This document shows positions 32,271 to 39,491 of a stretch of DNA of 64,000 bases, piece by piece. The notes beneath the pieces were generated by a model. The model saw only the letters and a list, made by a program, of their open reading frames with translations, made no database searches and was not told the DNA's origin. The stretch comes from Methylobacterium sp. Leaf123 (GTDB lineage: Bacteria; Pseudomonadota; Alphaproteobacteria; Rhizobiales; Beijerinckiaceae), in assembly GCF_001423405.1 (NCBI RefSeq), contig NZ_LMNS01000012.1, forward strand, positions 125,203 to 189,202. Reading direction: 5' to 3'. The position numbers and the translations under genes are program-made. Numbering within the stretch: position 1 is the first letter of the stretch; each line of letters begins with the position of its first letter.

Positions 32271-32347
32271 CGGAGTGTAGCGCAGCCCGGTAGCGCACCT
32301 GTCTGGGGGACAGGGGGTCGTCGGTTCAAGTCCGGCCACTCCGACCA
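32271..32347 (+). tRNA. tRNA-Pro (anticodon GGG)
   Basis: Cloverleaf read directly: acceptor CGGAGTG pairs with CACTCCG, D-arm GCGCAGCCCGGTAGCGC, anticodon stem CCTGT/ACAGG around loop CTGGGGG (anticodon GGG), T-arm with GGTTCAAGTCC, discriminator A and encoded CCA at 32345-32347. It reads CCC/CCU proline codons. Confidence 0.96.
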
Positions 32348-32461
32348 TTCATTGCTGAGACCGCGTTCCCGCCGGTGGGCGAAGCCGTCTCGCACTTCTT
32401 CTCTTTGCCACCGTGATGCTCGCAACGGCCATCGAGCCTTGGCCGAGGCGATGACGCCGCC

Positions 32462-33412
32462 TCACGGCTGAGATCCGTCCGTCGGCAACCGCAGATCGGA
32501 TTTGCGAAGCTTCACGATGGTTTCCCGCAGCCAGCGCTGGCTGGGGATGGCGTCGTTGGATGTGTGCCAGATCATCGAGATGGAGACGTCCGGCAGCGCG
32601 ATCGGCGCCGGGCTCACGGTCAGGCCCATGCTCTCGGCGAAGAAGCGCGCGAGCCGGGAATGCATCGTCGCGATGACGGGGGCCTGCCGCACCACGAAGG
32701 GCATCACCGAGAAGCGGGGAGAGGTCAGCGCGATGACGCGCTTGCGGCCGATCTTGGCGAGCGCGTCGTCCACCACGCCGTGGGCGCTCTCCACGAGGCT
32801 CGTGAGCAGGTGGGGCAGCCGCACGTAGTCGTCGAGCGAGATCGGTGCCGTCACCCCGACCAGCTCGGCGTTGAAGATGCAGAGGTAGCTCTCCTTGTTG
32901 AGGATGCGCCGCTTGTGGTGCGTCTGGCCCTGCTCGAACACGCCGATGCCGAGATCGACCCGCCCGGTATCGAGGTCGTCGAGGATGCGGTGCCGATCGA
33001 CCGTGTGCAGCAGCAGCTTCACCCCCGGCGCCACCGCCTGGAGATGCGCGATGAGGGTCGGCATCAGCAGCACCTCGGTCGAGTCGGGGATGCCGAGGGT
33101 GAAGGTGATGTCCGCCGTGGCCGGATCGAAGGCATCCGGCGGCGTCGTGATTTCCTGAATCTGGGCGAGGGCCGCCTGCACCGGCCCGAGGAGCGCCAGC
33201 GCGCGCGGCGTCGGCCGCATGCCGTCGGGGCCCCGCGTCAGCAGCTCATCCGAGAAGGCGGCCCGCAGCCGCGCCAGGGCATGGCTCATCGCCGATTGGC
33301 TGATGCCGATCCGCCCGGCCGCGCGGGTCACGCTCCGCTCCGTCAGCAGCGCGTCGAGGGCGACGAGCAGGTTGAGATCGAGCCGGGAAAGATGCACGTG
33401 ATCGATGCGCAT
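32462..33412 (-). CDS. LysR-family transcriptional regulator, NodD-like
   Basis: 316 residues. N-terminal winged helix-turn-helix (about 10-70; LDLNLLVALDALLTERSVTR, GISQSAMSHALARLR) close to the NodD/NahR subgroup, followed by the two-lobed effector-binding domain (DITFTLGIPDSTEVLLMPTL ... GRVDLGIGVF). ATG 33412 is 6 bases from an ATC-N9-GAT motif of nod-box type. It is divergent from a small exported protein 96 bases away, the usual LysR arrangement, so that gene is the first candidate target. The effector is unknown. Confidence 0.9.
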   Translation of the reverse strand: MRIDHVHLSRLDLNLLVALDALLTERSVTRAAGRIGISQSAMSHALARLRAAFSDELLTRGPDGMRPTPRALALLGPVQAALAQIQEITTPPDAFDPATADITFTLGIPDSTEVLLMPTLIAHLQAVAPGVKLLLHTVDRHRILDDLDTGRVDLGIGVFEQGQTHHKRRILNKESYLCIFNAELVGVTAPISLDDYVRLPHLLTSLVESAHGVVDDALAKIGRKRVIALTSPRFSVMPFVVRQAPVIATMHSRLARFFAESMGLTVSPAPIALPDVSISMIWHTSNDAIPSQRWLRETIVKLRKSDLRLPTDGSQP

Positions 33413-33418
33413 TATGAA

Positions 33419-33433
33419 ATCGATCCATTTGAT
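33419..33433. promoter_or_regulatory. ATC-N9-GAT LysR box in divergent promoter
   Basis: ATCGATCCATTTGAT fits ATC-N9-GAT, the core recognised by NodD-type regulators, nested in a wider inverted repeat ATGAA...TTCAT (33415-33437). It overlaps the region just before the LysR start and lies 75 bp before the gene at 33509, suiting autoregulation plus divergent activation. Confidence 0.5.
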
Positions 33434-33508
33434 TCATGGGCCATGACCCAGCACATACAGTCTCACGAAGCGACGGGGAGCCCGCCGCCCGAAAAGAGGC
33501 TGAACGTG

Positions 33509-33760
33509 ATGTCTAAGACTGTTCTCTCGCTCGCCACCGCCGCGCTGGCCTTCACGGCCCTCGTCACGGTGCCCGCCCGCGCCGGCGAAATCGGCAGCAC
33601 CCACAACGTCAAGACGGTCGGCGCGCTGACCCTGGAAACACAGGGTCTGGCCACCAGCGACCTCTCGGTCCACCGCCAGGGCGGCTTCGCCCTCCCCGGC
33701 TCGGTCCAGTGGATCGCCACCCCCGCCGATCAGCTCAGAACCCGGCAGGCCGCCTTCTGA
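33509..33760 (+). CDS. Small exported hypothetical protein
   Basis: 83 residues with a clear signal peptide (KTVLSLATAALAFTALVTVP, cleavage near ARAGE), leaving a mature protein of about 58 residues with no Cys (GSTHNVKTVGALTLETQGLA then SDLSVHRQGGFALPGSVQW). ATG 33509 has a GAGG site upstream, and a strong hairpin terminator follows the stop. Divergent from a NodD-like LysR gene that probably controls it. Function unknown. Confidence 0.75.
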   Translation: MSKTVLSLATAALAFTALVTVPARAGEIGSTHNVKTVGALTLETQGLATSDLSVHRQGGFALPGSVQWIATPADQLRTRQAAF

Positions 33761-33797
33761 GACGGCGTCGTGAGACGCCCAGACGGAACCGATGACC

Positions 33798-33828
33798 CTC
33801 CGGCGCCCTACGGCGCCGGAGACGTTTT
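33798..33828 (+). terminator. Intrinsic terminator after the 33509 gene
   Basis: 10-bp stem CTCCGGCGCC/GGCGCCGGAG with a 4-base loop, followed by ACGTTTTG. Oriented for the plus-strand small gene, and also located beyond the RND stop of the convergent minus-strand gene. Confidence 0.85.
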
Positions 33829-33902
33829 GACGGGTATGGGACGGGCCCGCGGGCAGACGCCGCGTCAGGATCGGAAGCCGGACTTCGCATCCGATCCGAC
33901 GG

Positions 33903-36900
33903 TCACAGCGCCTGCTCCGCGGGCTTGAACCGGGCAAACCGGAGCGCCAGCATCGGCAGTACGGCAAGGTTGAGCAAAGTCGAGGTCGCGAGGCCGCCGA
34001 GGATGACCAGGGCCATCGGGCCCTCGATCTCGCGGCCGGGTTCACCCGCACCGAGCGCCAGCGGCAGCAGGCCGAGGCCGGTGACGAGGGACGTCATCAG
34101 GATCGGCACGAGACGGTCGGCGGCGCCCTCGATGGCGGCCGCGAGGTTCCACGGGCGTCCTTCCACCAGAACCAGATGCTCGTAATGCGCGACCATCATG
34201 ATGGTGTTGCGCAGTGAGATCCCGAACAAGGTCACGAAGCCGACGATCGAGCCCAGCGAGATCACCGCGCCGCTCAGCGTCACCGCCAGCACGCCGCCGA
34301 CGAAGGCGAAGGGCAGGTTGACGAGGACGAGGGCGAGATTGGTGAGCGAGCCCGTCACGACGAGGAGCAGGAGCACGATCCCGAGGCCGGCGAGCCCCGC
34401 ATAGAGCGCGAGTTCGCGCCGCGCCTTCGCCTGTGTCTCGGCTGCCCCCCCGAAGCCGATATCGATGCCCGAGGGCTGCGCGACCTCGCGGGCGATCTTG
34501 CGCTTCGCGGCCTCGGTGAAGGAGGCGACGTCGCGTCCCTCCACATTCGCCGTCACCACCCGCACCCGCTGCGCGCCGATATGGCCGACGGCGTAGCGGC
34601 CGGCGGTCTCGTAGATGTCGGCGACCTGGGCGAGGCGGATATAACTGCCGCTCGGCGTGCGCAGGGGCAGGTTGCCGAGCGTCGAGAGGCGCGTGCGCGC
34701 GGTCGGTTCGAGCACGACGACGACGTTGAACACGGCGTTGCCCTCATAGGCTTGGCCGACGATGTCGCCCTGATAGGCGGTGCGTACGATCTCCAGGACT
34801 TCGATCGCGTCGAGGCCCCAGTGGCGCAGATCGGTCGGGCGCAGGCTCACATTGACCTGCGGCAGGCCCGGCGGCGACTTGAGCTGGACATCGGCCGCGC
34901 CGCGCACCTCGGCGAGTTCGCGCGCCACCTCGCGGGCGGTGGCCTCGATCCGGTCGAGATTCGTGCCGGTGATGCTGATCACGACCGGCGCAGTGAAGCC
35001 CGAGACGACCTCCTCGATGCGCTCGGTCAGGAAGGTCTTGAGCGAGAAGCTCGCGCCGGGCGTCACCCCCATCAGCGCGCGGATGCCGGCCTCCGCCCGT
35101 TCCTGCCCCGCGCCGTCGAGGCCCGGTTCGAGACCGATATGGATCTCGCTGTCATGCGTGCCGCCGAGATCGTAACCCGCCTCGGCGCGCCCGACCTGCT
35201 GGGCCACCGCGCGCACGCCGGGCACCGCCTTCAGCCCCGCCGTGATGCGCTCGCCGAGCCGCAGCGTCTCCTGAAGCGAGGTGCCGGGCGCGGAGGCCAT
35301 GTGCAGGATGAGGTGCCCCTCCTTGAGATCCGGCAGGAACACCCCGCCGAAGAACGGCACCGGCAGGGCCGCAGCGAGGGTCAGGGCGAGGCTGGCGCCG
35401 AAGACGAGACGCGGGTGACGGTTGAGCCGCGCGAGCCCGCTGATGTAGACGCCCCGCACCCGGCGGCTCACCGGCGGCTCGTGGCTCGGCAGGTTGGTGC
35501 GGCCGGCGAGAAGCAGGCGGGCGAGTGCCGGCGTGACCGTCAGCGCCACGGCGAGCGAGGTCAGCACGGCGAGGATGTAGGCCAGCGCCAGCGGGCCGAA
35601 CAGCCGGCCGGGCACGCCGGTCAGCGCCAGCACCGGCAGGAACACCAGCAGCACCGCGAAGGTGGCGTAGGCGACCGAGACGCGCACTTCCAGGATCGCG
35701 TCGAGCACCACCCGCGCGCCGTTCAAGGGCAATGCGGCGCGGCGGTTCTCGCGCAGGCGGCGCATGACATTCTCGACGCCGATCACCGCGTCATCGACGA
35801 CCTCGCCGATGGCGATGGCGAGGCCGCCCAGCGTCATGGTGTTGAGGCTCTGGCCGAACAGGCCGAGCATCAGCACCGCGCCGATCAGCGAGAGCGGGAT
35901 CGCCGTGGCGCTGATCAGCGCCGTGCGCCAATCGGCCAGGAAGACGAACAAAACCACGACGACGAGGATGCCGCCGAGTGCCAGCGCCTGGACCACGTTG
36001 TCGGTGGCCTGGGTGACGAAGCTCGCCGGACGGAACAGGTCGGTGCGCAGGGTAATGCCGTCGCGCTCCAGACCGGGGCGCATCTCGGCCAGCGCTGCCT
36101 CGACGCCGGCCGTCACGTCGAGGGTGTTGGCGCCGTATTGTGCGCCGACCATCAGCAGCACGCCCGGTTTGCCATCGACCAGCGCGGCGCTGATCGCCGG
36201 CTCCGGCGCCACCGCCACGTCGGCGACGTCGCCGAGCACCACGCTCGCCCCGCCCTCGTTGATGAGCACGGTGCGCGCCACCGCCTCCGGGGTCAGGGAT
36301 TGCCCCTCGGTCTGCAGGGTGATGCGCTGGTTGACGGTGTCGACGAAGCCCGCCCCGCGCACGCCCGTCGCCTTGCGGCCGGCGGAGAGCACATCGTTCA
36401 GGCCGATGCGGAAGCGCACCAGATCCTGCGGCCGGACCTGGATGCGGATCGAGCGGATATCGCCGCCATAAACCAGCACCTCGCCGACGCCGGGGGCGGC
36501 GAGCAGGCGCAGGCGCAGGCGCCAATCGGCCACCGTGCGCAGGTCCATCAGCGACTGCGTCGGGGAGGTCAGGCCGAGGAGGAGCACCGAACTCGTCGAG
36601 GAGGTTAGCGCCGTCATGGTGGGGGGCAGCACGCCCTGCGGCAGCCGCGCGGTGACGGAGGCCAGACGCTCGTTCACGAGCTGGCGCGCCCGGTAGATGT
36701 CACTGCCGGAGGCGAAGGTGGTCGTGATGACCGACAGGCCCTGGATCGAGTTCGAGCGCATCGTCGCCAACCCCGGCAGGCCGCCGATCGCGACTTCCAG
36801 CGTCTGCGTCACCAAGGTCTCGACCTGTTCGGGGTTGAGGCCGGGCGCCTCGGTCTGCACCGTCACCGTGGGTGGGGCGAATTCCGGGAAGACGTCGTAC

Positions 36901-37097
36901 TTGGCCGAACCCAAGGCGACGACGCCGTAGACGGCGAGCGCCAGGACCAGCGCCAGGACGATGCCGGGCCGGCGTACCGCGAAGGCGACCAGAGCGGCCT
37001 GGGGGCCGGAAGCGACGGGCGCGGGGGCGCGGGAAACCGGAGGCGGCGCCGGCGGATCGTCGCGCGCCGGTCCGCGGGCGGGCCGTTGGTCGAGCAT
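33903..37097 (-). CDS. RND efflux permease, heavy-metal (CzcA/CusA) type
   Basis: 1064 residues. Overall HME-RND layout with an N-terminal helix, two large periplasmic loops and TM4 region GGLAIAIGEVVDDAVIGVEN. The acidic pair in TM4 (E...DD) differs from the single-Asp relay of classic CzcA, so substrate class is uncertain; metal export is the default. Start: ATG 37097, two bases after the adaptor stop at 37100; an in-frame TTG at 37103 would overlap that stop. The N-terminal 35 residues are an unusual Pro/Arg/Ala-rich cytoplasmic tail (MLDQRPARGPARDDPPAPPP). Confidence 0.93.
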   Translation of the reverse strand: MLDQRPARGPARDDPPAPPPVSRAPAPVASGPQAALVAFAVRRPGIVLALVLALAVYGVVALGSAKYDVFPEFAPPTVTVQTEAPGLNPEQVETLVTQTLEVAIGGLPGLATMRSNSIQGLSVITTTFASGSDIYRARQLVNERLASVTARLPQGVLPPTMTALTSSTSSVLLLGLTSPTQSLMDLRTVADWRLRLRLLAAPGVGEVLVYGGDIRSIRIQVRPQDLVRFRIGLNDVLSAGRKATGVRGAGFVDTVNQRITLQTEGQSLTPEAVARTVLINEGGASVVLGDVADVAVAPEPAISAALVDGKPGVLLMVGAQYGANTLDVTAGVEAALAEMRPGLERDGITLRTDLFRPASFVTQATDNVVQALALGGILVVVVLFVFLADWRTALISATAIPLSLIGAVLMLGLFGQSLNTMTLGGLAIAIGEVVDDAVIGVENVMRRLRENRRAALPLNGARVVLDAILEVRVSVAYATFAVLLVFLPVLALTGVPGRLFGPLALAYILAVLTSLAVALTVTPALARLLLAGRTNLPSHEPPVSRRVRGVYISGLARLNRHPRLVFGASLALTLAAALPVPFFGGVFLPDLKEGHLILHMASAPGTSLQETLRLGERITAGLKAVPGVRAVAQQVGRAEAGYDLGGTHDSEIHIGLEPGLDGAGQERAEAGIRALMGVTPGASFSLKTFLTERIEEVVSGFTAPVVISITGTNLDRIEATAREVARELAEVRGAADVQLKSPPGLPQVNVSLRPTDLRHWGLDAIEVLEIVRTAYQGDIVGQAYEGNAVFNVVVVLEPTARTRLSTLGNLPLRTPSGSYIRLAQVADIYETAGRYAVGHIGAQRVRVVTANVEGRDVASFTEAAKRKIAREVAQPSGIDIGFGGAAETQAKARRELALYAGLAGLGIVLLLLVVTGSLTNLALVLVNLPFAFVGGVLAVTLSGAVISLGSIVGFVTLFGISLRNTIMMVAHYEHLVLVEGRPWNLAAAIEGAADRLVPILMTSLVTGLGLLPLALGAGEPGREIEGPMALVILGGLATSTLLNLAVLPMLALRFARFKPAEQAL

Positions 37098-37099
37098 GC

Positions 37100-38206
37100 T
37101 CAATCGTCGTCCGCATCCGAGGACTGGATCTGCCCCTTCAGCTCCTCGGAGAGGACGGCCTGCGGCCCGGTCACGACGATCTCCGCCTCCGGGCCGAGAT
37201 CGTCCACGACATAGGCGTCGGCCGAGATCGGCGCGTCGGCCCGCAGGGGGTGGCGCGCGAAGGCGTCGTCGCCGACGCTCCGGTAGATCCAGGCGCTGCC
37301 CTGCCAGTGCACCACGGCGCTTTCCGGCACCGCGATGCCGGTGGTCTCGCGCTCCGAGGTCAGGAAAGCGAGCGTGCTCATGCCCGGCAAGAGCCCGCTA
37401 TTGCCGGCCACGGTGTAGAAGTAGCTGACGCCCTGGATGCGCTGGTCGGTCCGGGTCGCGGCCGAGACGTAGCGCAGGGCGACGCGCTCGCTCTGCGGCG
37501 GCACCTCGGCCTGGGCCGTGCCGGGCGGCGCCCTCAGGGTTTCGCCGGGCGGCAGCGTCACCTGCACGAGGAATTCGGTGCGCTCGATCAGCCGGGTGAT
37601 GACGGGCGAGCGCTCGATGATGGCCCGCCCGATCACCGTGCCCCATTCCTGCTGCGCGGTGGCCGCGAGCGTCCGGACCTGCGATTGCGCCGCGGCGAGC
37701 GCTGCCTCGTCGGTGCGGAAGGTGCCCTCGGCCGTCTCCAACTGCACCTGCGTCGCGTACTGGCCGAGGTTGCGCGCCCGGGTATAGGCGGCGCGCGAGA
37801 CCTCCGCCTTGGCTTCGGCGGTCTGCAACTGCGCCCTGGCGCTGGCATAGCTGTTGGTGAGTTCCGTGACCCGCGCGAGATCGAGGACCGAGCCGTAGGC
37901 CTGGACCTCGATGCGGTGGGGCATCCGCTTGTGGCGCGCCGTCTTCACACCGATCCGCGCCTGCTCCGCATCGGTCAGGCGCACGACGGCTTGGCCGCCT
38001 TCCACCGCGACCCGCGACGGCGGGGGGCTCGGTGCGGCCGTCGGCTGATGCGCGGCCGGCGTCGTCGCTCCGGAAAGCCGATCCTGCAGGTCCGAGAGGA
38101 TGGGGCCGGCCTTCACGCGCAGGCCGGTGCCGGCTTCCGTCAGCGTGAGCGCGCCGAGCACACCCGCGCCGAGCGCCAGCCCCAGGGGCAGGACGACCCG
38201 CCGCAT
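37100..38206 (-). CDS. RND efflux periplasmic adaptor (CusB/CzcB-like)
   Basis: 368 residues: N-terminal signal anchor (RRVVLPLGLALGAGVLGALT), helical hairpin (about 130-185, ARAQLQTAEAKAEVSRAAYT) and beta-barrel segments (FLVQVTLPPGETLRAPPG; GLLPGMSTLAFLTS; GIAVPESAVVHWQG). ATG 38206 follows a GGAGGGG ribosome site, so the longer open frame to 38521 is rejected. Directly upstream of the RND permease. No Met/His-rich metal-binding N-terminal segment of the CusB type is apparent, although the acidic C-terminal SSDADDD could bind cations. Confidence 0.88.
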   Translation of the reverse strand: MRRVVLPLGLALGAGVLGALTLTEAGTGLRVKAGPILSDLQDRLSGATTPAAHQPTAAPSPPPSRVAVEGGQAVVRLTDAEQARIGVKTARHKRMPHRIEVQAYGSVLDLARVTELTNSYASARAQLQTAEAKAEVSRAAYTRARNLGQYATQVQLETAEGTFRTDEAALAAAQSQVRTLAATAQQEWGTVIGRAIIERSPVITRLIERTEFLVQVTLPPGETLRAPPGTAQAEVPPQSERVALRYVSAATRTDQRIQGVSYFYTVAGNSGLLPGMSTLAFLTSERETTGIAVPESAVVHWQGSAWIYRSVGDDAFARHPLRADAPISADAYVVDDLGPEAEIVVTGPQAVLSEELKGQIQSSDADDD

Positions 38207-38408
38207 CACCACCCCTCCACAGCCCCTCGCGTTCTCTGCGCGATTTGCCACTTTTGCCCGGTTTGTTGGGCGTGGTCTACTTGGTTCTTGCGGCCCGATC
38301 CGCTTCGAACGGGACAAGTGCGGTGGCATTGGCGGAATGCGCGCCGTGTCGGCGCGCCCGATGTCACCCTCCGGTACTGGACAGGCCGCTGCAATCCGCC
38401 GATGAGGG

Positions 38409-38852
38409 ATGACCTGTCCAAGAGAGTCGTTGAGAGCCGTGCGCGCGGTCAAGAAGTTCCTGAAGAAGCCGAGTCTGTCGGCCCTGACGACGCGGCGAGC
38501 GACGCCCTCGATCGTTCGCACCCCGCTGCCGGGCTTCGATCCGATCTATTACCTGTACTGGTATCCGGATGTTCGCGCGTTTCCGCAGGGGCCGCTGGTC
38601 CATTACATCCATTACGGGTGGCGGGAGGGGCGTGACCCGAGCGCCGGCTTCAGCAGCGAAGGCTACCTGAAGGCCAATCCGGACGTGCGCGAGAGCGGCT
38701 GCAATCCGCTCGTGCATTTCGTCGAGTGCGGTCTCGCGGAGGGCCGGCGGGGCTGGCAGAAGAATCCGGACGCGCCGCCGCCGAAGCCGCATCCGCTCGA
38801 TTACCAATCGGGCAAGCTTCTGCCGCCGCCGACCCGCTCTGCCGGAAGCTGA
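38409..38852 (+). CDS. Small protein with two YYLxxYPDV-type repeats
   Basis: 147 residues. Two consecutive units of about 40-45 residues are visible: GFDPIYYLYWYPDVRAFPQG with LVHYIHYGWREGRDPSAGF, then SEGYLKANPDVRESGCNPLV with HFVECGLAEGRRGW. The same unit is found at the N-terminus of many alphaproteobacterial glycosyltransferases, but no transferase domain follows here. The start is uncertain: ATG 38409 overlaps a GAGGG; GTG 38441 is another choice. No signal peptide. Divergent from the metal-type RND adaptor. Confidence 0.75.
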   Translation: MTCPRESLRAVRAVKKFLKKPSLSALTTRRATPSIVRTPLPGFDPIYYLYWYPDVRAFPQGPLVHYIHYGWREGRDPSAGFSSEGYLKANPDVRESGCNPLVHFVECGLAEGRRGWQKNPDAPPPKPHPLDYQSGKLLPPPTRSAGS

Positions 38853-38954
38853 AGCCTACACGAGAGCCGGTCTGCGAACTCGATCCTGTTGACGGGAGGG
38901 GTCGGCTGTGGCTGTAGGCCCCATTGCGTCCCGTTTGGATTGAGAACCTCCGTC

Positions 38955-39479
38955 ATGTCCGAAGGCGATACGCTGGCCAAGGCCCTGGCCGATGTCCGGC
39001 AGCGGATGAGCGATCTCCAGGCTGAGTACGACCGCGTTTCCGCGGAGCTGACCAAACTCCGGGTCGCGGAGAAGTCCCTTGCAGCCATCGTGGAGGGCGG
39101 CTCGTTGGAGGCGGTCACGGGCGGGCGCGGCGCGCTCGCACCGGCCTTTCCGGGTGAGCCGCGTGCGGCGCGCGTCGGTGGCGGGCGGGGCAGCCGCGGC
39201 CCGCGGGCCAACTCGGCCAAGGGGCGGCTGAAGGCTCTCCTTGAGGAGGCCGGACCGCAGGGTCTCTCGCATGCCGAGATCGCGCGGCGCCTGCCCGATG
39301 TCGCGCCCAACACGCTCAACACCTATCTCAGCGTCATGTCCAATAGCGGCGAGGCGGTGCGCCGGGGCGACTTCTACGCGGCCGGAACACCCCGCCCTAC
39401 CTCCGACGAGACGCCGGAGGACGAGGCCGACTCGCAAGAGCCGGATGACGGGGACGAGGAGACCGACGCGGCGGAGTGA
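38955..39479 (+). CDS. Coiled-coil protein with C-terminal winged-helix-like domain
   Basis: 174 residues. Residues 4-45 form a predicted coiled coil (ALADVRQRMSDLQAEYDRVS then AELTKLRVAEKSL). A Gly/Arg-rich linker follows (GGGRGSRGPRANS), then a helix-turn-helix style region at about 90-140 (LKALLEEAGPQGLSHAEIAR, VAPNTLNTYLSVMSNSGEAV), and an acidic tail. This layout suggests a small DNA-binding or regulatory protein. ATG 38955 (MSEGDTLAKAL) chosen over the upstream in-frame start at 38889. No named family recognised. Confidence 0.7.
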   Translation: MSEGDTLAKALADVRQRMSDLQAEYDRVSAELTKLRVAEKSLAAIVEGGSLEAVTGGRGALAPAFPGEPRAARVGGGRGSRGPRANSAKGRLKALLEEAGPQGLSHAEIARRLPDVAPNTLNTYLSVMSNSGEAVRRGDFYAAGTPRPTSDETPEDEADSQEPDDGDEETDAAE

Positions 39480-39491
39480 GGCGAAAGCCCG

